A stretch of DNA of 64,000 nucleotides from UBA5078 sp033721235 (lineage in GTDB: Bacteria > Pseudomonadota > Gammaproteobacteria > Pseudomonadales > Pseudohongiellaceae): assembly GCA_033721235.1 (NCBI GenBank), contig JAWWAY010000001.1, forward strand, positions 420,065-484,064, read 5' to 3'. Under the pieces are notes generated by a model that saw only the letters and a program-made list of their open reading frames with translations, was not told where the DNA came from and searched no databases. The position numbers and the translations under genes were made by a program. This document shows, one piece after another, positions 9,060 to 17,451 of this stretch (position 1 is the first letter of the stretch; each line of letters starts with the position of its first letter).

Positions 9060-9089
9060 CAAAAAAAGCCCCGGTATTAAACCGAGGCT
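9060..9089 (-). terminator. Intrinsic terminator of tRNA-Ala
   Basis: On the minus strand AGCCTCGG pairs with CCGGGGCT (one G-T pair) across the loop TTTAATA, followed by seven T. It starts 9 nt after the tRNA 3' end and is a classic rho-independent terminator. Confidence 0.85.
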
Positions 9090-9097
9090 TTTGAGTT

Positions 9098-9173
9098 TGG
9101 TGGAGCCTAGCGGGATCGAACCGCTGACCTCAACACTGCCAGTGTTGCGCTCTCCCAGCTGAGCTAAGGCCCC
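9098..9173 (-). tRNA. tRNA-Ala (GGC)
   Basis: This 76-nt cloverleaf includes an encoded CCA. The acceptor GGGGCCT pairs with the 3' strand AGGCTCC with one G-T pair, the anticodon loop is CTGGCAG with anticodon GGC, and the T arm contains GGTTCGATCC. It closely resembles E. coli tRNA-Ala(GGC). It lies downstream of gltX on the same strand, with its own promoter and terminator. Confidence 0.97.
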
Positions 9174-9260
9174 ATAATTGGGATTAGACGATAGCAGAAA
9201 TCCAAAATCGTCTAGCTTTGAAAGACCTCTATTAAGACCGACGTATTTCAAAGTCCGCGC

Positions 9261-9289
9261 ATTCTAAGCAGCGTTCCCACAACTGTCAA
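9261..9289 (-). promoter_or_regulatory. Sigma-70 promoter of tRNA-Ala
   Basis: On the minus strand TTGACA is followed by 17 bp and TAGAAT, then GCGCGG, a GC-rich discriminator typical of stringently controlled stable-RNA promoters. It sits just after the gltX stop codon and leaves a leader of about 80 nt before the tRNA. Confidence 0.85.
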
Positions 9290-9303
9290 CGATTAGTCGT
9301 ATT

Positions 9304-10788
9304 TTAGTCAATCTCACGAAATGCGCGCTCTAGTTTCTTGGCCTCTTTTTTCGATACACCGCCCAAAATTGTTATGGCGTGGCGAAGGCGTGCTCTAGTC
9401 ATATCTAAGCCCAGAATACTGATGGCGTCGATTACGGAGACGGAAACGCCTTTACCCGTGATAGCTACAAAGACCGGAAACAAGAAGTCGCGAATTTTTA
9501 GCTCCAAGGCATCGGCTAGCGCAACGCAGATGCGCTCAATTGCATCACGGTCAAAATCGCTCGACGCCTCCAGCTTCCACAATAGGAACTGGAGGATACG
9601 AGTACTGTCTGCAGTATCGAGTTTCTTATGGGCAAAAGACGCCTCCTCTATGGCCGGCAAGCCGGTCAAGAAGAAGCCAGCCAAGGCCTCCACGTCGCTA
9701 AAGCGCTCTACCCTGTCTCTGATTAGGGGAATAATGCGCGCGATCTTCTCAGGGGTAAATGCCCACTGTGCGAAGTTTTGCGCAAAATCGCTATCGCTCA
9801 GTTCTTCGCGAATATACTTGCCATTGAGCCAGTTCAATTTTTCTACATCAAACACCGGGCCGCCCAATGAGACGCGCATGAGATCGAACGCCTCTGACAT
9901 TTCGCTTAGGGAAAATTTTTCACGCCCATCGGGCATCGTCCAGCCCATCATGCCGAGATAGTTGACGACCGCCTCGGGCAGATAGCCCATGTCTTTGTAA
10001 TAACCGATGCTAGTCGGGTTTTTACGCTTACTAAGTTTGCTCTTATCGGTGTTTCGCAGCAGCGGCATGTGACAGAACACAGGCGCTTGCCAACCAAAGT
10101 ATTGGTAGAGCAATAAGTGCTTAGGGGTGGAATTAATCCACTCTTCGCCGCGAATCACGTGGCTGATCTGCATATAGTGGTCATCTACCACATTGGCGAA
10201 GTGATAAGTAGGTAACCCGTCAGACTTCATCAGCACCTGCATATCCACCTGTTGCCAGGCAATGCTTATGTTGCCTCGCAGCATGTCGTTAAACTCACAG
10301 TCGCCATCTGTGGGCACTGTCATGCGAATAACGTGCTCCTCGTTCTGGGCCAGGCGTCTAGAGACCTCTTCTGGACTCAGATGTTGGCAATGGCCGTCGT
10401 ATCCTGGCGTTTGTTTAGCGGCCATTTGCGACTCACGCAGCTCCTGCAGGCGCTGCGCTGTGCAAAAGCAATGAAAAGCGTGGCCAGAGTCCAATAGCGT
10501 CTTGATCTCTCGCTTATATATATCGCTGCGCTCGCTTTGACGATAAGGGCCATACTCGCCCCCGACATCCGGGCCCTCGGCCCAACTTAGGCCGAGCCAG
10601 TTAAGCGCATCAAAAATATCCTGCTCGGATTTGGCCGTGCTACGCGCTTGGTCGGTATCCTCAATACGAAGAATAAAGTCGCCACCATGTTGCTGAGCAA
10701 AACATCTATTAAACAGCGCAATATAGGCTGTGCCTACGTGGGGATCACCCGTGGGAGAAGGCGCAATACGAGTTCGAACTTGTTGCAT
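9304..10788 (-). CDS. gltX: Glutamyl-tRNA synthetase
   Basis: This charges tRNA-Glu with glutamate in the cytoplasm. The class I HIGH-type motif is in APSPTGDPHVGTAY at residues 9-22, and the KMSKS-type motif is KLSKR in NTDKSKLSKRKNPTS. The length of 494 residues fits full-length GltX, with the C-terminal anticodon-binding domain present, so it is not the short YadB paralogue. ATG 10788 has AGGA upstream. Upstream, dusA diverges; downstream lies tRNA-Ala. Confidence 0.97.
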   Translation of the reverse strand: MQQVRTRIAPSPTGDPHVGTAYIALFNRCFAQQHGGDFILRIEDTDQARSTAKSEQDIFDALNWLGLSWAEGPDVGGEYGPYRQSERSDIYKREIKTLLDSGHAFHCFCTAQRLQELRESQMAAKQTPGYDGHCQHLSPEEVSRRLAQNEEHVIRMTVPTDGDCEFNDMLRGNISIAWQQVDMQVLMKSDGLPTYHFANVVDDHYMQISHVIRGEEWINSTPKHLLLYQYFGWQAPVFCHMPLLRNTDKSKLSKRKNPTSIGYYKDMGYLPEAVVNYLGMMGWTMPDGREKFSLSEMSEAFDLMRVSLGGPVFDVEKLNWLNGKYIREELSDSDFAQNFAQWAFTPEKIARIIPLIRDRVERFSDVEALAGFFLTGLPAIEEASFAHKKLDTADSTRILQFLLWKLEASSDFDRDAIERICVALADALELKIRDFLFPVFVAITGKGVSVSVIDAISILGLDMTRARLRHAITILGGVSKKEAKKLERAFREID

Positions 10789-10891
10789 ATAAATCCTGCT
10801 GATTCACTAAGGTTTACAATGGGCGCGATTATACGCTAGTTGACAGTGTTTCGAACCCTGAGCGACCAAATTCTTGGTTCTAGTGCGTCCC

Positions 10892-10920
10892 TATTGTCTG
10901 GGCTGGCGATCAGCTATAAT
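10892..10920 (+). promoter_or_regulatory. Candidate dusA promoter
   Basis: A perfect -10 hexamer TATAAT lies at 10915-10920. The -35 region is poor: TATTGT at 10892 with 17-bp spacing, or TTGTCT at 10894 with 15-bp spacing. It lies 48 bp upstream of the dusA ATG. Confidence 0.5.
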
Positions 10921-10968
10921 GCGGCCCCTTTTATTCACATCTAGTCCTTTAGCGCTTGAGGCAGGCCC

Positions 10969-11964
10969 ATGAGCTCACAAAATAGTCTCGGTAATAATGC
11001 CCATCGCTTCTGTGTGGCCCCAATGCTCGACTGGACTGACCGTCATGAGCGCTATTTCTTGCGCCTGATCACTCAACGCGCACTGTTGTATACCGAAATG
11101 ATTACAACAGGCGCTCTGATTCACGGCGATCGCGATAGGCACCTGAGCTTTAATGAATTTGAGCACCCCGTAGCCGTGCAACTGGGTGGCAGTGATCCAT
11201 CAGAGCTTGCCCAATGCGCAGAAATCGTTCAAGAAGCTGGCTACGATGAGCTTAATCTCAATGTGGGTTGTCCAAGCGACCGCGTGCAATCGGGGCGTTT
11301 CGGCGCCTGTCTAATGGCAGAGCCCAAACTGGTAGCCGAAGGCGTGAAGGCCATGAGGAAAGCCTGTGATATTCCCGTGACAGTCAAGTGTCGAATCGGC
11401 ATCGATCAGCACGACAGCGAAGAGTTTTTGCGCGAATTTATAGAAACTGTTGCCGCCGGTGGCTGCGATACCTTCATCGTTCACGCCAGGATAGCGTTAC
11501 TTAAAGGTCTGAGCCCGAAAGAAAACCGCGATATTCCACCTCTTAATTACCCAAGGGTGAAAGCATTAAAGAGTGCCTACCCTGAGCTTAACTTCATCAT
11601 AAATGGCGGCATAAAGACTCTTGAGCAGGCTCAGGAGCTCGCTGAAGAGCTAGACGGCGTCATGGTAGGCAGAGAAGCCTATCACAATCCTTGGGTGCTA
11701 AAGGACGTCGACACTTTATTTTATGGTCTTATGCCCCGAGAAGGCTTGAGTCGAAAGGATATAATGCGTCAGTTTATGCCCTATATTGCTGAGGAGCTGA
11801 CCACTGGCACTCCTTTGCAACATATTAGCCGGCATATTCTCGGACTGTTTCACGGGGTACATGGGGGCAAGGCGTTTCGCCGTCATATTAGCGAGAACGC
11901 CTATAAACCAGGCTCAGGATTGTCGGTAATTGAAGACGCACTTGCCCTAGTAAACGAATTTTAA
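10969..11964 (+). CDS. dusA: tRNA-dihydrouridine(20/20a) synthase
   Basis: This flavoenzyme reduces uridine 20/20a in the tRNA D-loop using NADPH. FCVAPMLDWTDRHERYFLR starts the TIM barrel. NVGCPSDRVQSGRFGACLMAEP holds the catalytic Cys. HARIALLKGLSPKENRDIPPLNY is the insertion specific to DusA among Dus paralogues, and IINGGIKTLEQ plus GVMVGREAYHNPW bind FMN. The length of 331 residues is typical. It is followed 24 bp later by a TerB-like gene on the same strand, probably co-transcribed. Confidence 0.95.
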   Translation: MSSQNSLGNNAHRFCVAPMLDWTDRHERYFLRLITQRALLYTEMITTGALIHGDRDRHLSFNEFEHPVAVQLGGSDPSELAQCAEIVQEAGYDELNLNVGCPSDRVQSGRFGACLMAEPKLVAEGVKAMRKACDIPVTVKCRIGIDQHDSEEFLREFIETVAAGGCDTFIVHARIALLKGLSPKENRDIPPLNYPRVKALKSAYPELNFIINGGIKTLEQAQELAEELDGVMVGREAYHNPWVLKDVDTLFYGLMPREGLSRKDIMRQFMPYIAEELTTGTPLQHISRHILGLFHGVHGGKAFRRHISENAYKPGSGLSVIEDALALVNEF

Positions 11965-11988
11965 TCATATTAAGGAGGACTCAGCCCA

Positions 11989-12450
11989 ATGCTTGCAGCT
12001 ATCAAGAGCTTCTTTGACGAGCGTATGCAGGAGAAAGCACAGGAAACCCAGGAGCAGGCGAAGACCCGCTTTGCCTTCGCCAGTGCAGCCCTTCTCGTTG
12101 AGCTCATGAAATCTGATAAAGATATAGATGAGCGTGAAAGACAGGCAATAAGGCAAGTGCTGAGCGAGAGCTTTGATCTAAAGTCGACTGAGCTGGAAGA
12201 AGTTCTTAAGCTGGCTGAGCTGGAAACCGAGGATGCCAGTTGTTTGTTCGAATTTACTTCGCTAATCAACGAGCAGTATAGCTATGAAGAGCGAGTGAAA
12301 TTATTAGAAAACCTATGGTTAGTCGCCTTTGCCGACAGCGCACTGGACAAATACGAAGAGCATCTAATTCGTAAAGTCGCCGATTTAATCTACGTAAATC
12401 ACAGCGACTTTATTCGCACTAAATTAAAAGCTAAGCAAATGCAGGGCTAG
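11989..12450 (+). CDS. TerB-family protein
   Basis: This 153-residue, all-helical, acidic protein is of the TerB/tellurite-resistance B-like family. FAFASAALLVELMKSDKDIDERERQAIRQVL and LLENLWLVAFADSALDKYEEHLIRKVADLIYV are its two repeated metal-binding-type helix pairs with conserved Asp/Glu. No other ter genes are nearby, so tellurite resistance cannot be inferred; stand-alone homologues are common and uncharacterised. Translation is supported by AAGGAGG about 12 nt before the ATG. It converges with mlaA, the stop codons being 13 bp apart. Confidence 0.85.
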   Translation: MLAAIKSFFDERMQEKAQETQEQAKTRFAFASAALLVELMKSDKDIDERERQAIRQVLSESFDLKSTELEEVLKLAELETEDASCLFEFTSLINEQYSYEERVKLLENLWLVAFADSALDKYEEHLIRKVADLIYVNHSDFIRTKLKAKQMQG

Positions 12451-12463
12451 TTTTCTTCGACGC

Positions 12464-13213
12464 CTAGAAGTCATCCCAGGCATCAAAATCATTAAACTCA
12501 TCGTCCTGCTGCGCTTGACCATCACTCACTAGGTATTCTCGTTGCTGCAAGTAAGCCTCACGCAAAAAGAGGTACTGATCACCGGTAATTAGGTCGTCCA
12601 TGGCAAGCACGGAAGCTCGGCTATCCAGTTGTTTGATTACTGTTAATGCCGAGCGCACAGAGTCTTCGTCGTGATACTGAATAGGATTAAACACAGTGTC
12701 TAACACAAGGCCGAAGGAATCCCTGACAGAGCTTGGACCGAAAAACGGTAGCATCACATAGGGGCCTGATTCTACGCCCCAAGCGCCGAAGGTTTGACCG
12801 AAATCCTCTTCGTTCTTCTGTAAGCCCATAGAAGAGGCTACGTCGACAATTCCAACAATACCAATCGTTGTATTCACTAAGAGCCTACCGCTATCGGTAG
12901 CGGCGTCACGAAATTTAAACTGCAACAGGTCATTCGCCAATACATTGATGTCATCAATATTGCTAAAGAAATTGCCCACGCCCTGTCTGACCACGCGAGG
13001 CACAACATTGTTATACGTGCTTGCCACCGGCTTTAACACCCAAGTATCTAGACCTTGGTTAAAGCGGAAAATTTTTGTATTGGTGTTTTGCCAAGGGTCC
13101 GTCTCCTCAGACCCAATAGCAACTGTGCTAACACTTACGCCAAGGCACATGGCTAGGGCTTGAGGTAGAACGGGCGTCCTATTGAACGAAAAGAGTTTGC
13201 TAAAAAAAGACAT
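12464..13213 (-). CDS. mlaA: MlaA-family outer-membrane phospholipid transport protein (VacJ)
   Basis: MlaA removes phospholipids from the outer leaflet of the outer membrane and passes them to the Mla pathway. The family core is clear: DPWQNTNTKIFRFNQGLDTWVLKPVASTYNNVVPRVVRQGVGNFFSNIDD, then FGQTFGAWGVESGPYVMLPFFGPSSVRDSFG. It has 249 residues with a signal-peptide-like N-terminus. The lipoprotein signal is odd: the only early Cys is C23 in QALAMCLGV, with Met at -1, so it may not be lipidated. The other mla genes are not in the window. A Glu/Asp-rich tail ends DDEFNDFDAWDDF. Confidence 0.9.
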   Translation of the reverse strand: MSFFSKLFSFNRTPVLPQALAMCLGVSVSTVAIGSEETDPWQNTNTKIFRFNQGLDTWVLKPVASTYNNVVPRVVRQGVGNFFSNIDDINVLANDLLQFKFRDAATDSGRLLVNTTIGIVGIVDVASSMGLQKNEEDFGQTFGAWGVESGPYVMLPFFGPSSVRDSFGLVLDTVFNPIQYHDEDSVRSALTVIKQLDSRASVLAMDDLITGDQYLFLREAYLQQREYLVSDGQAQQDDEFNDFDAWDDF

Positions 13214-13469
13214 ATCCTATTGCCTATACAAGTCTGCTACACCCCAAAATAGGGGAATAATGCACCGCGCTACTACAGCCAAGTTGCTTTGATAGTGGTT
13301 TATATCATGCCCTCTGAGCGGGCTCTGCCCCCCAAAAGGGTCTAAAGTAGACGAGGTTATTATCCCAAAGTTACAAGGTGAATAACATCCTTAGGTCGAT
13401 AATTCATCATCAAAACTCAGGATTCTAGCGCTTTGCTATACCCGCGCCCCATTCTCAACACAATACGAG

Positions 13470-16400
13470 CTAGATTTGAGTGCGCTGAAATTCCTCCCAA
13501 CGCTTTTCTACCCTTTTAGCGGATATGGGCATTTTAGTCTTCAGCGTTTGGGCGAAAAGCGATACTCGCAACTCCTCTAACATCCAGCGCATCTCTATCA
13601 CTTGCGGCTTTACGGCTTCATCCTTGTCGCCATACAGATGTAATATCGGTTTAAAGCCTTGGAGCACTGCAGTTGCATCCAAGTCTTTTTGGGGGGATGC
13701 CGGAAGCTTGTCCAAGCGATGCTGGATAGCTTTCAAGTATCGGGGATATTCCAATAGATAGTGCGCTGGAGTACTCAACAGATAGCCAGGGTAAATCAGC
13801 TGAGAAAGTTGTTGCTCGACATCATCAATGCTTTGAGGAAACTTCGATTGCAGCTTTTTCATTTGGCTCTTCACAGCAAAACTCGCCTCAATCACCTCCT
13901 CCATCAGGCGACAGAAACGCTCCCCTTTCTCGACTATCTCGCCGCGTCCTTGCAATAAGGCCTCGTCAAACTCAGCTTTATTGCGGACAAGCCTGATATT
14001 ATGAATATCAAATGCCATGGCATAGACGCTTTTCAAGCAATCATCGCCAAAATCTATCCCAGCCGAAGCGGCTTTAAGCGCTAGCTTGCGCTCTAAGGAC
14101 TTGAGGCTCTTCTGCACCATATTTTTCTGCTGAGATGTTCGCAGAATAAATAGTCTCAACAAGCCTTGTTGGGTTTCTTGTTGAGCGCTATAGGCATTGT
14201 CAGCTAGTCTTATCGCAACGCTATCTGTGCCATCTATCAAAGCGGGATAACGCAGAATTTTGAAGTCTCCCTCTATTATTAACTCCTGGGGCAGCTCGCC
14301 AAAATCCCAATCCTTAATACCTTCTTTCTCAATGGGGTGTTTGGGCAACTGCTCTGCTAATTCTTCGCTGGGGATGGCAAAGCGATCTTGCAAAGCCTTT
14401 AGATCGTGACCCTGCGCAATGAGTTCTCCACTATCGTCCACGATTTTCAATAGCGGATACACGTGCAGTGGCAAGTCAATTTGACTCATTGCTTTAGGAT
14501 CCAAAGCAATATTTTTACGGGCCTTACTATATTGCGCCAATAATTGCTGAAGCGGAACATCCTGTTCTTGAGCCGCCTGTTTATAGCGATCCCATTGCAT
14601 GAAACTGTCAACAAAATCGGGAACAGGAATAAAGTTCTTCCTGATGCCTTTGGGCAAACCTTTCAGTATAGAAATGCAGCGCTCGCGAATCTGTCCTGGA
14701 ATAGCCCAGTCCACATGGACACTGCGCATTTGACTCAGCAAACTCAAGGGGATTGCAATAGAAGCGCCATCATCCTGAGCGCCAGGGGCAAAGCGATAAT
14801 CAATACTGAGTTCATTATCATGGATGTTCGTGCGTTCAGGAAAGTCCGCTTGCGAAGCGGCAGAGGTATCGCCTTTAACTAGATCCTCAATTGCCATATG
14901 CAGTGGCTGTCGCTGCTTGTGCTTCTCGGTTTTCAACCAGCGCTCCAGACTTCTAGCATCACACATATCCACTGGAATACGATTATCATAGAAATCATAG
15001 AGCTCATCGTCACTGACCAAAATGTCGGGGCGGCGCAGTTTGTCTTCTTCCTTTTGTAAGTCTGCAATCAGCTTTTGATTATGTTGATAAAAATGTGCCT
15101 TGGATTGAAGCTGCCCTTCTACTAAAGCTTCACGGATAAAAATTTCGCGCGATAAAGCCGGGTCGATTTTGCCGTAATTTACGGCTTGTTTTTCGACTAA
15201 ACACAAGCCAAACAGTGTAATGCGCTCGAAAGCGACGACCTGGCCTCTTCGCTTCTCCCAGTGCGCATTGTAGTAATCGCGCTTGAGCAAATCACCCGCG
15301 GCCTCAACCGCCCACTGTGGAGCGATTTTGGCGGCCAAGGTGGCATAAAGCCGACTGGTTTCAATAAGCGAGCCTGTGACTATCCATTTTGGTTTGCGCT
15401 TGAAAAGAGCAGAAGTAGGAAAAATGGAAAACTTGCGGTTACGACTGCCTAAATAGACTCCGTCTTCATTCTTGCAAGCGAGCTGATTGAGCGAACCGCG
15501 AATGATGCTTCTATGTACCGCTTCATACTGAGTTTCGTCCCATTGCAGTAATTTGTCCCCGGAGCTCGTGTGCTTCCACTCTAAGGCCGCGCAGGCCAAG
15601 TGTAATTGCCTATGCGTCTCGCGCCACTCGCGCATACGCATATAGGACAGAAAATGCTGCTGACAAAACTTACGCAAGGCGCTTTGCTTGAGTGCCTGCC
15701 TTTGTTCCTCAAAGTGAGTCCACAGGATTACCCAGGACGCAAAATCGGATTCGGGATGGATGAACTCTCGGTGCTTTTCTTGTGCAGCTTGTCGCTTGTC
15801 TGGTGGCGACTCTTTGGGGTCTTGGACGCTGAGCGCACTGACAATAATCAGCATTTCATCTAAACAGCCTCTCAGATGGGCTTCCAATAGAATACGGCTT
15901 AAACGCGGATCTGTAGGGAGCGTGGCCATCTGCCTGCCAGAGCGTGTGATTTTGCGCTCTTTAGTAATCGCTCCCAGCTCATGTAGCAGGCGAAACCCAT
16001 CGTTGATTGCCTTGTTGTCGGGTTTTTCAACAAAAGGAAAGTTTTCGATATCGCCCAGCCCGAGCATGAGCATCTGCAAGATGACGGCGCTTAAGTTCGT
16101 ACGCCTGATTTCTGGGTCAGTAAATTCCGGACGACTTTGAAAGTCCTCAAAACTATACAGACGATAGCAGATACCGTTGCTAACACGTCCGCAGCGTCCA
16201 GAGCGTTGGTTAGCACTGGCCTGTGAGATTGGCTCGATAGGAAGTCGCTGAACCTTACTTTGTACGCTATAACGGCTGATACGAGCAAAGCCTGTATCGA
16301 TGACATAAATAATGCCCGGAACGGTTAGAGACGTTTCGGCCACATTAGTCGCCAATACAATGCGCCTACCCCGGTGCGGCGCAAAAATCCTCTGCTGTTC

Positions 16401-17399
16401 TGCAGGCGTTAGCCTGGCGTATAAGGGTAAGACTTCTAAATCGCGTAGATTGAGTTTGCGCAAATCGTTTGCTAAATCCCGTATTTCGCGCTCACCGCTT
16501 AGGAAGACAAGCACGTCTCCGTTTCTATTCTGTCCGCTTTTGGATTCGTTTTGTTCAATTTCACGCAAGCACGAAATGACAGAGTCGGAAAGACCGCCAT
16601 CGCCTTGTTCCTCTTCGGACAACTGCTGTGGCGGGCGATACATGATCTCGACTGGGAAAGTGCGCCCTTCCACAGTAATAACCGGCGCATTAGAGAAGTG
16701 CTGCGAGAACTTCTCTACATCAATAGTGGCCGACGTAATAATGAGTTTGAGATCTGGACGCTTGCTCAATAGCTGGCGTAAATACCCCAAGAGAAAGTCG
16801 ATATTGAGACTGCGTTCATGGGCCTCATCGATAATTATCACTTCATATTTATTCAGATATCTATCGCGTTGAATCTCCGCTAGCAAGATACCGTCGGTCA
16901 TTAATTTAACCAGTGTGTCTTCGCTCGTGTTATCACTAAAGCGTACTTGGTAGCCAATACTTTGTCCGACGTCCTGCCCTACTTCTTGAGCAATTCTTGT
17001 AGCGACGGAACGAGCAGCGATACGCCTTGGCTGGGTATGCCCAATTAAGCCTTTGCTCCCCAGGCCCAATTCAAGGCATATCTTAGGGATTTGAGTGGTC
17101 TTGCCAGACCCTGTCTCACCGGCAATGATGACAACTTGCTGATCTTTAATTAGCTTGGCAACTTCCGCTTTGCGCTGGGCAACTGGCAAGCTATCGTCGA
17201 ATTGGATAAGGGGAAACTGAGAGCGTCTATGCTCGACTTTTGCTAGAGAGGCCTCCACCGCGTCTTGCAAAGCGAGCAGAGACTGAGGGTAGTTCGTGGC
17301 GTGACGATCTAAACGCTTTAATTTCTGCAATGAGCGGCGAAGCCGGAATTGGTCTGCGATAAGGCATTGTGTAATCTTCGCAGCTAGAGCATTTAACAC
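13470..17399 (-). CDS. hrpA: ATP-dependent RNA helicase HrpA (DEAH box)
   Basis: This large DEAH-box helicase is implicated in mRNA processing and, in E. coli, in rescue of stalled ribosomes. Its motifs are I GETGSGKTTQ (about residue 94), II DEAH, III SAT, V TNVAETSLT and VI QRSGRCGR. The helicase-associated and DUF3418 C-terminal domains follow. The length of 1309 residues is full size. The start is GTG 17399 with AGGA about 10 bases upstream. It is 52 bp downstream of fadD on the same strand. Confidence 0.95.
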   Translation of the reverse strand: MLNALAAKITQCLIADQFRLRRSLQKLKRLDRHATNYPQSLLALQDAVEASLAKVEHRRSQFPLIQFDDSLPVAQRKAEVAKLIKDQQVVIIAGETGSGKTTQIPKICLELGLGSKGLIGHTQPRRIAARSVATRIAQEVGQDVGQSIGYQVRFSDNTSEDTLVKLMTDGILLAEIQRDRYLNKYEVIIIDEAHERSLNIDFLLGYLRQLLSKRPDLKLIITSATIDVEKFSQHFSNAPVITVEGRTFPVEIMYRPPQQLSEEEQGDGGLSDSVISCLREIEQNESKSGQNRNGDVLVFLSGEREIRDLANDLRKLNLRDLEVLPLYARLTPAEQQRIFAPHRGRRIVLATNVAETSLTVPGIIYVIDTGFARISRYSVQSKVQRLPIEPISQASANQRSGRCGRVSNGICYRLYSFEDFQSRPEFTDPEIRRTNLSAVILQMLMLGLGDIENFPFVEKPDNKAINDGFRLLHELGAITKERKITRSGRQMATLPTDPRLSRILLEAHLRGCLDEMLIIVSALSVQDPKESPPDKRQAAQEKHREFIHPESDFASWVILWTHFEEQRQALKQSALRKFCQQHFLSYMRMREWRETHRQLHLACAALEWKHTSSGDKLLQWDETQYEAVHRSIIRGSLNQLACKNEDGVYLGSRNRKFSIFPTSALFKRKPKWIVTGSLIETSRLYATLAAKIAPQWAVEAAGDLLKRDYYNAHWEKRRGQVVAFERITLFGLCLVEKQAVNYGKIDPALSREIFIREALVEGQLQSKAHFYQHNQKLIADLQKEEDKLRRPDILVSDDELYDFYDNRIPVDMCDARSLERWLKTEKHKQRQPLHMAIEDLVKGDTSAASQADFPERTNIHDNELSIDYRFAPGAQDDGASIAIPLSLLSQMRSVHVDWAIPGQIRERCISILKGLPKGIRKNFIPVPDFVDSFMQWDRYKQAAQEQDVPLQQLLAQYSKARKNIALDPKAMSQIDLPLHVYPLLKIVDDSGELIAQGHDLKALQDRFAIPSEELAEQLPKHPIEKEGIKDWDFGELPQELIIEGDFKILRYPALIDGTDSVAIRLADNAYSAQQETQQGLLRLFILRTSQQKNMVQKSLKSLERKLALKAASAGIDFGDDCLKSVYAMAFDIHNIRLVRNKAEFDEALLQGRGEIVEKGERFCRLMEEVIEASFAVKSQMKKLQSKFPQSIDDVEQQLSQLIYPGYLLSTPAHYLLEYPRYLKAIQHRLDKLPASPQKDLDATAVLQGFKPILHLYGDKDEAVKPQVIEMRWMLEELRVSLFAQTLKTKMPISAKRVEKRWEEFQRTQI

Positions 17400-17451
17400 G
17401 TGTTGCTATCCTGTTGATCTTGCGCTCCTTTCCTTTGTGGAAAATGTAGCG

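Noticed and set aside
8985..9251. Minus-strand 88-residue frame covering tRNA-Ala
   Set aside because: It overlaps a complete tRNA gene with promoter and terminator, so it is not coding.
11989..12450. Tellurite resistance function for the TerB-like gene
   Set aside because: No other ter genes are nearby, and solitary TerB-like proteins are common without that role.
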